DNA of 64,000 nucleotides from CAZDET01 sp964504335 (GCA_964504335.1 CAZDET010000003.1:62001-126000); one strand, 5' to 3'; counted from the stretch's first letter, positions 8,363 to 17,982 are shown. Numbers and translations: made by a program. The notes: generated from the sequence alone by a model not told the origin.

Positions 8363-10345
8363 ATGGAACAATTTAGCCTCAGTATTTGGGACGTTGTCAT
8401 TATGATTGTCTATGCGATAGGCATCATTCTTTACGGCTTGTACAATGCACGCGCCAAGAGTTCGGAAGAATATTTCCTGGCCGGCCGAGACATGACCTGG
8501 CCCATCGTGGGAATTGCCTTGTTTGCCGCCAATATTTCCAGTTCGACCCTCGTTGGCCTGGCTAGCGATGCCTACCGCACTTACACCAATGTCTACAACT
8601 ACGAATGGCTAGCTGCCGTCATTCTGGTGTTTTTTGCCATTTTTTTCCTGCCATTTTATTTGCGGTCGAGGGTGTATACGATGCCCGAATTTCTCGAACG
8701 GCGCTACGATAGCCGATCGCGCTATTACTTCAGCTTCGTTACAATTGTCGGTAATGTCCTCATCGATACGGCTGCGGGTTTGTACGTAGGCAACATCGTC
8801 TTGCAGATCATCTTCCCCAGCCTGGAGTCGTGGGTAGTCATTGTCATTCTGGCCGTTGCGGCAGCTGCCTACACGATCCCCGGCGGATTGAATTCAGTGA
8901 TCCAAACGGAAGTCATTCAGGCGATCCTGCTCGTCGTTGGCTCCTGTATCCTCACTTATTACGCCTTTGCGAATGTCGGCGGATGGTCGGGCATGATCGA
9001 CGGGCTCAACGAACGGGCGGCAGCCAAAACCCTCATGAACCCGGAATTGAATAATGCGGAAGAGGTTTTAAGTCTCATAAGGCCCCTGGGGGATGAATTT
9101 ATGGATTGGTCGGCCCTCCTCATCGGGGCGCCGATCCTCGGCTTTTATTTTTGGGCCAACAACCAGTTCATGGTCCAGCGGGTACTCGGTGCCAAGGATC
9201 TCAACCACGGTCGCTGGGGAGCACTGTTTGCCGGGCTGCTCAAGCTTCCGGTGCTGTTTATCATGGTACTGCCGGGCACGGTGGCCATCATGCTGTACTC
9301 CGACCTGGATTTAACCCAGGTAATGAATTACCGCCTGGCGGATGGCTCCATCTGTGAATCCCTCGCCGAATGCCCCAATGCGACCTATCCGGTGCTGCTA
9401 TTCGACTTATTACCAACCGGCTTACTCGGGCTCGTACTGGCCGGATTATTGGCGGCGATGATGTCTTCCGTTTCGGCCACCTTCAACTCTGCTTCCACGC
9501 TTATCACCATGGATTTTGTGGCAAAGATGCGGCCGAATATCACCTCCCAACAGCTCGTACGGGTGGGGCAGATCAGCACGGCGGTGCTGGTGGTACTTGC
9601 CTCCCTTTGGGCTCCGCAGATCGGTCGATTCGGGTCGCTGTTCGAATACCTGCAACGGATTCTGGCCTACATCGCCCCACCGGTAGTCGCCGTATTTGTG
9701 CTGGGCTTATTCTGGAAGCGCGCCAGCCCCACGGGTTCTATAGTCAGCTTACTGAGCGGATTTGTGCTGGCCATCTTTCTAATCGTTGTGGCGATCAATC
9801 GCGAAACCTATGTAGGCGATTACACTAGCTTTGCCCAGGAATCTACGGCCATGCAGTCCTACTACCAGGGGGCTGCCGAACCGACCATCGAAGCGATCGA
9901 AATCATCGTCAACAACCGAAGCTTTGAAAGCCGTATTGCCCGCCGACTGGAACCACTAGCCGAACAAAATCCCCAAGGCCTCGCAGCAGATGCGCTGGCA
10001 GCCATCCAACGAACGGGCGATGACGATACCGAACTGTTCCAGCAACTCTACGGCCAGTACGACGCTTACGTCGACCAGTTGCCCGGATGGATGCAACTCA
10101 TCAGTAGCATCCACTTCCTGCACATGGCTTTCATCCTGTTCATGGTTTGTCTGCTTATTCACTTCTTCGTTAGTTTAGCTACCCCTCCGGCATCCGCCGA
10201 ACAAGTGGAGCACTACACCTACCGACGCGAAATATTCGCAGCGGAAACCGAAGAATTGCGCGGACTACCCTGGTATAAAAACTACCGGATTTTGGCGGTT
10301 ATCCTGCTGATCGCTACGGCCATTATCGTCATTAGCTTCTGGTAA
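8363..10345 (+). CDS. Sodium:solute symporter (SSS family)
   Basis: Secondary transporter of 660 residues in the inner membrane, with roughly 14 hydrophobic helices. It has the family opening YGLYNARAKSSEEYFLAGR near residue 25, the AANISSSTLVG segment near 55 and the GLL-AAMMSSVSATFNS-STL stretch near 365. A hydrophilic region of about 90 residues near 495-580 precedes the last helices. This pattern is that of the SGLT-like branch, whose substrates include sugars, myo-inositol and sialic acid; the substrate here is unknown. Confidence 0.9.
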   Translation: MEQFSLSIWDVVIMIVYAIGIILYGLYNARAKSSEEYFLAGRDMTWPIVGIALFAANISSSTLVGLASDAYRTYTNVYNYEWLAAVILVFFAIFFLPFYLRSRVYTMPEFLERRYDSRSRYYFSFVTIVGNVLIDTAAGLYVGNIVLQIIFPSLESWVVIVILAVAAAAYTIPGGLNSVIQTEVIQAILLVVGSCILTYYAFANVGGWSGMIDGLNERAAAKTLMNPELNNAEEVLSLIRPLGDEFMDWSALLIGAPILGFYFWANNQFMVQRVLGAKDLNHGRWGALFAGLLKLPVLFIMVLPGTVAIMLYSDLDLTQVMNYRLADGSICESLAECPNATYPVLLFDLLPTGLLGLVLAGLLAAMMSSVSATFNSASTLITMDFVAKMRPNITSQQLVRVGQISTAVLVVLASLWAPQIGRFGSLFEYLQRILAYIAPPVVAVFVLGLFWKRASPTGSIVSLLSGFVLAIFLIVVAINRETYVGDYTSFAQESTAMQSYYQGAAEPTIEAIEIIVNNRSFESRIARRLEPLAEQNPQGLAADALAAIQRTGDDDTELFQQLYGQYDAYVDQLPGWMQLISSIHFLHMAFILFMVCLLIHFFVSLATPPASAEQVEHYTYRREIFAAETEELRGLPWYKNYRILAVILLIATAIIVISFW

Positions 10346-10382
10346 GGGTTTTCGCTATATTGCGCCCCAAATCAGACGGCGC

Positions 10383-11036
10383 GTGATTAAAGCGAAGAAT
10401 ATTCAAAAATCCTACGGGAAGCTTCAGGTACTGAAGGGAGTCGATCTGGAAATCGACCGAGGCGAATTCGTCAGCATCGTGGGAAAGTCGGGAGCCGGAA
10501 AGTCGACCTTGCTGCACATCCTGGGCACGCTCGACCGTCCGGACGCCGGCTCCCTCACGATCGACGATCAGGAGGTCTTCGGCCTGGGCGCAAAGCGCCT
10601 GGCGGCCTTTCGCAACCGCAACATCGGATTCGTCTTTCAGTTTCATCACCTGCTGCCGGAATTCACGGCACTGGAAAACGTCTGCATCCCCGCCTACATC
10701 GGCGGTCGTCCCGAAGGGCAGGCCCGCACCCGCGCCGGCGAGCTCCTCGATTATCTCGGCCTCAGCGACCGCCTCGATCACAAACCCTCCCAACTCTCCG
10801 GAGGCGAACAGCAACGCGTCGCCGTAGCCCGCGCCCTCATGAACCAACCTACCATCGTCTTCGCCGACGAGCCGAGCGGCAACCTCGATTCAGCCTCCTC
10901 CCAGGAACTCCACGAACTCCTATTTCGCCTCCGCGCCGATTTCGACCAAAGTTTCGTCATCGTCACCCACAACAAAGATCTCGCCGCCATGAGCGATCGC
11001 ACCCTGGAGATGCGGGATGGGAAGCTTATCTATTAA
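10383..11036 (+). CDS. ABC transporter ATPase, LolD/MacB type
   Basis: A 217-residue ATPase subunit. It has Walker A GKSGAGKST at 34-42, the Q-loop Gln in VFQFHHLLPEF near 86, the signature LSGGEQQRVAVARAL from 138 and Walker B IVFADEPSGNLD near 158-169. The last motif and the overall spacing place it with LolD/FtsE/MacB ATPases, which drive lipoprotein release or mechanotransmission rather than import. The start is GTG. No permease gene adjoins it; the nearest FtsX-type permeases are 24 kb away, so its partner is unknown. Confidence 0.9.
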   Translation: MIKAKNIQKSYGKLQVLKGVDLEIDRGEFVSIVGKSGAGKSTLLHILGTLDRPDAGSLTIDDQEVFGLGAKRLAAFRNRNIGFVFQFHHLLPEFTALENVCIPAYIGGRPEGQARTRAGELLDYLGLSDRLDHKPSQLSGGEQQRVAVARALMNQPTIVFADEPSGNLDSASSQELHELLFRLRADFDQSFVIVTHNKDLAAMSDRTLEMRDGKLIY

Positions 11037-11038
11037 AA

Positions 11039-11086
11039 GGTGGCGAGGGGGCGAGGTCCAATCTCACCACCTCACCACCTCAATCG
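11039..11086. repeat. Octamer-phased spacer tract (6 units)
   Basis: Six 8-nt units begin 2 nt after the ATPase stop codon. The first two are near-copies ending in GGCGA, and two identical CTCACCAC units follow. The stop codon of the opposing DUF389 gene (11064-11066) lies inside the first CTCACCAC unit, so the repeat reaches into coding sequence and encodes the terminal EVVRW. Thirteen bases of it recur at 35087-35099. Confidence 0.7.
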
Positions 11087-12539
11087 TATCCACCCGCAAA
11101 TCTTCTTCGAGGAAATTGCGAAGCCGTACCTCTTCTTTAGTACGCTCGCTGCGGCGCAAGCCCTGTCGCCAATCGACGAGCACAAAGGCGACGCTGTCGC
11201 GGAGCGAATCAAAATTGGTGGCTTGCATGCGACCGAGGGAAATGCGGTCGAGATCCGGAAACGCGGCTTTTACCCGCTTGGAAAAGCGCCGGAAATCAGC
11301 CGTATCCGGGTGATAGAAGGTGAGCTCTTCCTGCAGCGCTTCATTAGTTTCCCGCTGATCGCGCTGGACTTCTTCCATCGCCTCTACTTGCTCGCGGATA
11401 CCGCCCAGACTGGTGAGTTCGTATTGCAGGTCTTCGAGTTGCTGCAACGGCAGGCTGTTGTCCGAAATTGGCCGAAGGGAGGTGTTCGGTACTCCGTACT
11501 GATACAACAACAAGCTATCGTAATAAACAAGATCGGCACTGTCCGGCAGGCGCTGGCCAATCAATTGAGTAACCAGAAAAGCCGAATCTTTTTCCTCATC
11601 GAGGTAAAATACCTTGTAATCAACACAAGTCTTCGGAAATTCCTGTTTGACAAACGCATTGACATTCCGCTGATACCGCAAATCCTGAAGGACATCTTGC
11701 AGGATAAATGCACTGGGGATTATGATGAGGATGCTAAATAGAGTCGTGTAAAGTCTGGCTCTGCGTGCGTCGCGCTCATTCACCCGGGCCATCCGCGGAA
11801 AGCGCAGAAAGCGAATGATAATATAGGAGGTGAGGGCAATGAAAAAGCTGTTGAGGAAAAAGAGGTAAAAACTATTGAGTGCAACGGGCATGTTGCCGGT
11901 AGCAAGGCCGAAGCCCGTCACGCAAAGTGGCGGCATCAAGGCGGTGGCAATAGCTACGCCGGGAAGCGCGTTGCCCTTATCCGCTCTCGTCATGGAAATG
12001 ATTCCGGCCAACCCCCCAAAGATGGCAATCAGGCCGTCGAGAAACGTCGGTGCCGTGCGGAACTGAATCTGATCGGTCATCTGTCCGAGAGGCGTAACGT
12101 AGAAATACAGCGTACTGGTAATCAGCGCAATTACGATGGCAATACCGAAATTCATCAGGGCGATACTCAGTGCCTCCCGGTCGTTGGTTGCTACCGCCAA
12201 TCCGACTCCCAGAATCGGTGACATCAGGGGTGAGATCAACATCGCTCCAATGATCACCGCCCCCGAATTGAGGTCCAGCCCCAACGAAGCAATCATGATA
12301 CTACATACCAGCATCCAGGCGTTGGACCCGCGCATCCGCTTCCCTTCCTTGATCGCCTTCATCGTACTGGCGCGGTCGGCACCTTCCTTCAAATCGATCA
12401 AATCCCTGAACCAATCGCGAAACTTCTCACTCAAGGCCTGCAGGTGGTCGCGCACGCTCATCTGTTGTCGGACCGGCTCAGTAGGCTCTACGGGTGGCTC
12501 CTTTGGTAGCTTCGTTTCCACGTTACGACTTTCGAACAA
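11064..12539 (-). CDS. DUF389 family membrane protein
   Basis: Polytopic membrane protein of unknown function. After an N-terminal segment of about 75 residues come roughly six to seven hydrophobic helices between residues 75 and 300, with the family's SPLMSPI and LMPPLCVTGFG segments. The C-terminal region of about 190 residues is soluble and includes a likely coiled coil near 375-410. The first codon at 12539 would be TTG; an in-frame ATG at 12461 gives 465 residues and may be the true start. It is convergent with the LolD-like ATPase gene. Confidence 0.8.
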   Translation of the reverse strand: MFESRNVETKLPKEPPVEPTEPVRQQMSVRDHLQALSEKFRDWFRDLIDLKEGADRASTMKAIKEGKRMRGSNAWMLVCSIMIASLGLDLNSGAVIIGAMLISPLMSPILGVGLAVATNDREALSIALMNFGIAIVIALITSTLYFYVTPLGQMTDQIQFRTAPTFLDGLIAIFGGLAGIISMTRADKGNALPGVAIATALMPPLCVTGFGLATGNMPVALNSFYLFFLNSFFIALTSYIIIRFLRFPRMARVNERDARRARLYTTLFSILIIIPSAFILQDVLQDLRYQRNVNAFVKQEFPKTCVDYKVFYLDEEKDSAFLVTQLIGQRLPDSADLVYYDSLLLYQYGVPNTSLRPISDNSLPLQQLEDLQYELTSLGGIREQVEAMEEVQRDQRETNEALQEELTFYHPDTADFRRFSKRVKAAFPDLDRISLGRMQATNFDSLRDSVAFVLVDWRQGLRRSERTKEEVRLRNFLEEDLRVDTIEVVRW

Positions 12540-12573
12540 AGATAGCAGTTCTCTTCATGTGTGTCACCAAATT

Positions 12574-14433
12574 TTATTCTACATAAACCCCTCGTCCCTT
12601 GGGATACTTCACGGAATAACGCAAGAGCAGTGCTTCACTCGCCCCTCCGGGCAGGCGGAGCTTCCAGATGACCTCCCCGCTATCTTCATTCAACAACCCG
12701 TTGCTCAACTCCTCCACCTCCACAGCGATGCCTTTTTCCTGGCTGATGGGAACCTGATCGAAAATCGTGATCTGAATTGGCTGGCTCTTGGTGTTGCGCA
12801 CCCGAATCCGGTATTCAATGGTTTCGGTGACTTTATTGCCAATGAATTGCCGCTCCCGAAAATTGACCGTCGGTTGCCGGTCGAGAAGAATCGAGGGGTC
12901 TTGCCCGAGGGAAATCGTCAACGTATCCAGTAGATAACGAGTATCCAATACCGTCCGCCCCAGGTAGGTATTTTCGAAATAGAGATTGGCCTCTCCTTCC
13001 AGTAGTTGGTATTGCTCCCAATTGCTCAATTGGGCGGTCAGAAACGCCCCTTCGGTGATCTTGGGCACCGCTTCGTAGAGGTAGTCGGCGGGTACCTCTA
13101 GCGTCCGCAGTTGGACGTCACGCACTTTCCCGTCGCTAGGCACGGTAAACGGACTTTGGAGAGTGAATTCCAGGCTGGTCCGGTTTTCGAGGGCCACTGC
13201 CTGATTAACGGGCCGGGCCGGGCGGGAGCTTCGCGCTTTAACACCGCTTGTTCTGCCTTGCACCCCGGATACAACCACTTCTTCCAAGGCCGCCGCGTCT
13301 TCGTTCATGATTGCATCGATCTCCGATTGGTAAATCGGTACTTCCTTTGTCCCAAACCCAGTGTAGGAAATCACCAACGTGCTTGCCCCTTCCGGAATGG
13401 TCAGTTCGTATCGGCCATCAAGATCGGTCACCGTACCGGTGGTAGTCCCCTTGGCCAGAATGGAGGCACCAATCAGTGGTTCGCCATTATCATCCACGAT
13501 CCGGCCTCGCACTATCCCGACGTCCGCTACCGGTGTATAATCGCGCAGTGGCCGCCGGCTCGCCCGGGCTTCGCGCAAATAGTAAGGTGGAAGCCACGGA
13601 CGAACACTTCCCAGATTCGGATCTTTATTCGAAAACGTGAGCTGCACCAGGTTCCAGTCTTCTCCCGTATTTTGGTACACATTCGCTTTTTGCACAACTG
13701 TCATTGTCGAATCGACGGAAGCCACCTTGAGATCGTAGGTGGGGTTCCAGCCGCAGCGGCCTACCAGGTAGGTGACGGTAAATTCCGCGGTGGTAGCCCG
13801 ATCGGCCGCTACCTCGATGATCACCTCCATCGAAAGTTCACTGGGGTTTCCGCCGGCCTCTTCAATTTCAGCGTTTAATTGCTCCAGGTTCTTCTCCAAT
13901 TCACGGACGGTCTTTTCCGTAGCGAAATACTGGCTTCTGATGGCCCGCAATTGATCGCCGTAGTAGGCGCGTATTTCCTGGAGCGACTCCAGTTGGTAGC
14001 CGGTGTTCGCACCGCCGATGGATTGATTTTCCTTCAGGAAAGCCATCTCTTGATCGAGGGTCGCCAATTCGTTTTTGGCCTGCCGGATACTGTCTTCCAG
14101 CACCTGCCGACGCTCCAGGCGATCCTCCTGCCGCGACGTCCGGCGGGCCGCCTCCTGAAAACTGCGTCGCTGATTGACCGAGCGCACCACAAAGTCCCCT
14201 TCCGATCGCACCTGGATACTGCTTTCGTCCAGGTAGGGCGATAGCCCTTTTAGCACCCATTTGGAGGTGCCCCCCGGCAACTGTACCGGATCGCATTGGT
14301 GCGTTACGAACGCGTCGCGAATGAAGACCGTCACTGCACTTAAGGTGCTGTTCAATTCGCGTTCTTCCTCCTGGGCCGCCAGGCCCACCAACAAACTAGT
14401 GAGAAAGAGCATGGTTAGAAGAAAAAATCTCAT
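12574..14433 (-). CDS. MuiA-like DUF4139 protein with inserted carboxypeptidase-like domain
   Basis: Resembles the mucoidy-inhibitor A family (DUF4140 N-terminus, DUF4139 C-terminus). I start it at 14433, where an ATG opens a signal peptide (MRFFLLTMLFLTSLLVGLAAQ); upstream in-frame codons are not plausible. Coiled-coil segments lie near 95-200. A carboxypeptidase-regulatory-like beta-sandwich (VRGRIVDDNGEPLIGASI...) sits inside DUF4139 at about residues 300-390 and ends in LEEVVVSG, the sequence that normally leads into a TonB receptor plug. The protein is probably exported; its function is unknown. It is divergent from pncA across a spacer with a long palindrome. Confidence 0.8.
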   Translation of the reverse strand: MRFFLLTMLFLTSLLVGLAAQEEERELNSTLSAVTVFIRDAFVTHQCDPVQLPGGTSKWVLKGLSPYLDESSIQVRSEGDFVVRSVNQRRSFQEAARRTSRQEDRLERRQVLEDSIRQAKNELATLDQEMAFLKENQSIGGANTGYQLESLQEIRAYYGDQLRAIRSQYFATEKTVRELEKNLEQLNAEIEEAGGNPSELSMEVIIEVAADRATTAEFTVTYLVGRCGWNPTYDLKVASVDSTMTVVQKANVYQNTGEDWNLVQLTFSNKDPNLGSVRPWLPPYYLREARASRRPLRDYTPVADVGIVRGRIVDDNGEPLIGASILAKGTTTGTVTDLDGRYELTIPEGASTLVISYTGFGTKEVPIYQSEIDAIMNEDAAALEEVVVSGVQGRTSGVKARSSRPARPVNQAVALENRTSLEFTLQSPFTVPSDGKVRDVQLRTLEVPADYLYEAVPKITEGAFLTAQLSNWEQYQLLEGEANLYFENTYLGRTVLDTRYLLDTLTISLGQDPSILLDRQPTVNFRERQFIGNKVTETIEYRIRVRNTKSQPIQITIFDQVPISQEKGIAVEVEELSNGLLNEDSGEVIWKLRLPGGASEALLLRYSVKYPKGRGVYVE

Positions 14434-14530
14434 AGCCCTTGTTTTAGGTGCACAAAACCTCCGCCCGATCTGCGCCTGCAAATCGAAATGCCTTCGGTTT
14501 TGTCCACTGTTTATTGAATTAATAAGAGAA

Positions 14531-14550
14531 CGAAATGCATATGCATTTCG
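14531..14550. promoter_or_regulatory. 20-bp perfect palindrome between the MuiA-like gene and pncA
   Basis: Each half reads CGAAATGCAT toward the centre, with no spacer. The core octamer CGAAATGC also occurs alone at 14484-14491, 47 bp upstream. A palindrome plus an extra half-site in a divergent promoter region is typical of an operator for a dimeric regulator. No candidate regulator gene adjoins it. Confidence 0.5.
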
Positions 14551-14609
14551 GCTACTGAGAGTCTGCGTAGAGGCTAACAATAGCCTCCTTTAGCCGTTGC
14601 AACAATAAA

Positions 14610-15245
14610 ATGAATATGGAAAAAGCCCTCCTTCTAGTCGATCTTCAAAACGACTTTCTCCCCGGCGGTGCCCTCGGTGTACCAGAAGGCGATCAAGTCA
14701 TACCCGTTGCCAATGGGCTAATGCCTCGATTTGACCGGGTGGTAGCCAGCCAAGACTGGCACCCCGCCAACCACGGCAGCTTCGCCGCCAATCACCTCTG
14801 GCGCAAACCTGGCCAAGTAATTGACCTCGATGGGCTAGAACAAGTACTCTGGCCCATTCACTGTGTGCAGGAAAGCTTCGGTGCCGAATTTTCCCCGAAA
14901 TTGAACACCGATGGAATTACCCGCATCTTCCGGAAAGGTACTGATCCAAAAATGGATAGCTACAGCGGTTTTTTCGACAATGGTCACCGCAAAAGTACCG
15001 GTATGGGCGAATGGCTACAGGCACAGGGCGTCGATCACGTATACATCCTGGGGCTGGCCCAGGATTACTGCGTGAAGTTTACCGCGCTTGATGCCCGGAA
15101 AAAATTTGACTTCAAGACAACTGTGATCGTAGATGGCACACGCCCTGTCGAGTTACACCAAGAGGACAGCGAGTACGCGCTGAAAGAAATGGCTGCCGCC
15201 GGAGTAGAATTGATTACCAGTGAGGCCGTGCCTTCCAGTATTTAG
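14610..15245 (+). CDS. pncA: Nicotinamidase
   Basis: Hydrolyses nicotinamide to nicotinate for NAD salvage. The 211-residue isochorismatase-fold enzyme shows the Asp-Lys-Cys triad: Asp11 in LLVDLQNDF, Lys109 in FRKGTDP and Cys154 in QDYCVKFTALDA. Metal ligands are in SQDWHPANH (Asp49, His51) and WPIHC (His84). An ATG two codons downstream (14616) is an equally good start. The residue before the DYC motif is Gln rather than the more usual Thr or Ala. It is divergent from the MuiA-like gene, and the operator-like palindrome lies 60-79 bp upstream. Confidence 0.93.
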   Translation: MNMEKALLLVDLQNDFLPGGALGVPEGDQVIPVANGLMPRFDRVVASQDWHPANHGSFAANHLWRKPGQVIDLDGLEQVLWPIHCVQESFGAEFSPKLNTDGITRIFRKGTDPKMDSYSGFFDNGHRKSTGMGEWLQAQGVDHVYILGLAQDYCVKFTALDARKKFDFKTTVIVDGTRPVELHQEDSEYALKEMAAAGVELITSEAVPSSI

Positions 15246-15279
15246 CAGGAATTTTCGATTTCAACCATACAACACCTAT

Positions 15280-16443
15280 CTACCAGGCATAATCCTCCAC
15301 CGTTTCCGTCAGCAGGGTGTAGAGCATGCCCTCCCACACGAGCTGCAGGTAGATATCCCCACCCTCCTTGCGATAAACTTCCTCGTTTAAGTCGTGGGCC
15401 CAATTATCGAAGAAGAAAAAACTGCGCCGGAAGTGCTCGGACAAGGGTAGAATAAGTTCGCCGCCAAAGCTTTCCCGATTGACGTACAGGGTCGGCAAAT
15501 CGGAATTGGTTCTTCTGCGCTCCATCGCGTATTGATCGGGGAAGGGAAATCCGGGCGGCGGTGGGTAATCCGAACGCGCAATGGCCTGGGCCTGCCACTC
15601 GAAAGTGGGATGCAGGGTGACGAACGGCTCCGAAAGCGTGGCTTCCAGGCCGAGCATTTCGGCCAGCGTCAGGCCTTGAGTGGTATCGACCTTAAAGTAG
15701 TAATCGTCAAATGCGATTGCTGGGAGCGCGGGAAAATCACGCTTCCATTGCTCCACCAGGGTGCGAGTGGCAATCAACCCTCCGAGGGGGGTCCAGTGGT
15801 GATCGGTCTTCATGTACAGAAGCGGCTCCTGTGCCGCTTGCTGCTTCCGGTAGGTCTGCAGCGGTGTTAGCAAATCGATGTAGGCCACTTCGGTATGTGC
15901 GTGCAGGTATTCGACTAGCTGTTCGGTCGCACTCTGGGGGTTGAGCGGTCGAATGGAGGTGGGCAGGAATTCGGGATAAACCCGGGCTTTCAGTGGCGGA
16001 ATGGCTAGATAGTACCGCCCACCGAGGGCTTCTACACGTCGGCGACGGCGTTCTAGTTCCGTGGCTAGTTGCTCTAATTGCCGGGGATTAAAGCGGTATT
16101 TGGCCCGATAGAGATCGAGCTGGAGTCCTCCTTTATATAGCCAACCCGCTTTCCCGACCACGGCCTTATCCGGCCGGGCCGATCGACCGAATACGCGGTA
16201 GCTCAGAAATTGAAACGTGCGAATCCAGGTGGAGCGGGCTGGAAATCGATCATCGACGTATTCCCCGACTTTTCGGGTAAAAACATCAGGATGTCCGGCT
16301 CCCCATTGCGGCCATTCGGCTGCTCGGCGGCGCTCCTGCAATGCGCGCTGCGGCAGCCACCCCCAAATGGCCTCTGTACCAAACAGTACCATGAGCAGTA
16401 TACAGGTGAGCGGAAGTCCGTATCGTAGGCTATTGGGCATCAT
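15280..16443 (-). CDS. AlgJ/AlgX-like O-acetyltransferase partner
   Basis: A 387-residue protein with an N-terminal signal anchor (residues 8-25) and an SGNH-hydrolase-like periplasmic domain of the AlgX/AlgJ type. It has the GKAGWLYKGG segment near 100 and the TDHHWTPLGG motif near 215 that holds the catalytic Asp-His. It should transfer acyl groups delivered by the MBOAT partner to an extracellular polysaccharide. Its ATG overlaps the stop of the upstream MBOAT gene by one base (TGATG), so the two are translationally coupled. No polysaccharide synthase genes are nearby, so the polymer is unknown. Confidence 0.85.
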   Translation of the reverse strand: MMPNSLRYGLPLTCILLMVLFGTEAIWGWLPQRALQERRRAAEWPQWGAGHPDVFTRKVGEYVDDRFPARSTWIRTFQFLSYRVFGRSARPDKAVVGKAGWLYKGGLQLDLYRAKYRFNPRQLEQLATELERRRRRVEALGGRYYLAIPPLKARVYPEFLPTSIRPLNPQSATEQLVEYLHAHTEVAYIDLLTPLQTYRKQQAAQEPLLYMKTDHHWTPLGGLIATRTLVEQWKRDFPALPAIAFDDYYFKVDTTQGLTLAEMLGLEATLSEPFVTLHPTFEWQAQAIARSDYPPPPGFPFPDQYAMERRRTNSDLPTLYVNRESFGGELILPLSEHFRRSFFFFDNWAHDLNEEVYRKEGGDIYLQLVWEGMLYTLLTETVEDYAW

Positions 16444-17840
16444 CAGAATCGAAAATAAATAAATGGATTGTAGCTGCTATTTACCAACTCCATCGTGCAG
16501 AGCAACAGCAGCCCTACCAAACCGAGCAGTTGCACCGAGCCCCCCAGCTCGGTATTCCACCGCAGGCGAGGGGGTAGGTATACCTCGGGCGGCAACGAGA
16601 AAAGGCAACCCACTACCAGGGTCAGGACCAGGCGCGGATTGAGGTAATACGCCAGATCGATGGGGGCAGTGGCCTGGTGCATTCCCAACAATGCGGCATA
16701 AAAATAGCCCGCCTGCTGCAAGTATTCGACCCGAAACAACACCCACCCAAACAGCACCACCACCAGCGTGTACACCAGCCCGAGAGCCGCCGGCAAAACC
16801 GGCCACCACCGCTGGCGTTCCAGAATGAGGAAAGTGCCGTGCCACGCCCCCCAGAGCAAAAAGTTCCAGGCCGCACCGTGCCAAAGGCCCGTCAGCAAAA
16901 ACACGATAATCAGATTGCGGTAGGTTGCCAACCGGCTGCCGTAGCTGCCTCCTAATGGGAAATACAGATAATCGCGAAACCAGGTGCTGAGCGAAATGTG
17001 CCACCGGTGCCAAAACTCGCGAATGGATCGCGAGATGTAAGGAAAATTGAAGTTCTCGGGCAATTCAAAGCCCAGCATACGCCCAATTCCAATGGCCATA
17101 TCCGAGTAGCCGCTGAAATCGAAATAGATTTGCAGGCTGTAAGCCACAATTCCCAACCAGGCAGCAGACGTATCCAGGGAGGCGGCCTGAAGGGCAAAGA
17201 GTTCATCCGCCACCAGGGCGCATTCATTGGCGATGAGCACCTTCTTTCCCAGGCCGATAATGAAGCGCTGCAGGCCCGAGGCTAGCTGCTCGCCTCGCAG
17301 CCGGCGATCGTCGATTTGATCGCACAGGTCCTTGTAGCGGACAATCGGTCCGGCAATCAATTGAGGAAACAGCGAAATGTACAATCCAAGCTTGAATATC
17401 GAGCGCTGGGAAGTCACCGTTCCCCGATACACGTCTACTAGGTAGCTGATCGCCTGAAACGTATAGAAACTAATCCCAATCGGCAGGGCGATGGGCGGCA
17501 AGTCGACGGGTGGGATAGCCGTCAGCTCTAATAACCCGTTGACATTCAGCGCCACCCAATTCGCGTATTTAAAGACGGCCAGACTGGCCAGATTCAGCAC
17601 CACCCCGAGTGCCAGCCACCCCTTAGCGGAAGCAGGATAAGAACCGATGGCCCTTCCAAGCAGGTAGTTCAGTAGTATGCTAAGCAATAAAATGGTGGTA
17701 TACCCTACCCCTCCCCAGGCGTAGAATAGCAAGCTCGCCAGCAGCAACAGCGGATTTCGCCACCGGCGCGGACTAAACCAGGTAAGAAGCACTACCGCCG
17801 GGAGAAAAAGCCACAGGAACAGCAGGGAACTGAAAAGCAT
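16443..17840 (-). CDS. MBOAT O-acyltransferase (AlgI/DltB-like)
   Basis: A 465-residue polytopic membrane protein that moves acyl groups across the inner membrane for O-acylation of a polysaccharide. It has 11-12 hydrophobic helices, the AlgI-type YFDFSGYSDMAIGIGRMLG segment near 225, the REFWHRWHISLSTWFRDYLYFPLGG segment near 265 and the catalytic-His region LTGLWHGAAWNF near 315. It is the first gene of a two-gene operon with the AlgJ-like gene. DltB-type D-alanyl transfer is unlikely with an AlgJ partner. Confidence 0.92.
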   Translation of the reverse strand: MLFSSLLFLWLFLPAVVLLTWFSPRRWRNPLLLLASLLFYAWGGVGYTTILLLSILLNYLLGRAIGSYPASAKGWLALGVVLNLASLAVFKYANWVALNVNGLLELTAIPPVDLPPIALPIGISFYTFQAISYLVDVYRGTVTSQRSIFKLGLYISLFPQLIAGPIVRYKDLCDQIDDRRLRGEQLASGLQRFIIGLGKKVLIANECALVADELFALQAASLDTSAAWLGIVAYSLQIYFDFSGYSDMAIGIGRMLGFELPENFNFPYISRSIREFWHRWHISLSTWFRDYLYFPLGGSYGSRLATYRNLIIVFLLTGLWHGAAWNFLLWGAWHGTFLILERQRWWPVLPAALGLVYTLVVVLFGWVLFRVEYLQQAGYFYAALLGMHQATAPIDLAYYLNPRLVLTLVVGCLFSLPPEVYLPPRLRWNTELGGSVQLLGLVGLLLLCTMELVNSSYNPFIYFRF

Positions 17841-17982
17841 ATTCAGGTCGAGGTTGAGACAAAGTTATTAATCCTCTCGTGCCCGGATGTATTTCTCGAT
17901 AAGCGGTTCGTCCATTGAGTTTTATTTATCTTGCCCCGGTTTATGTTTTGAATACCCCGCCCGCAGATATGTTGGTGCAGAT

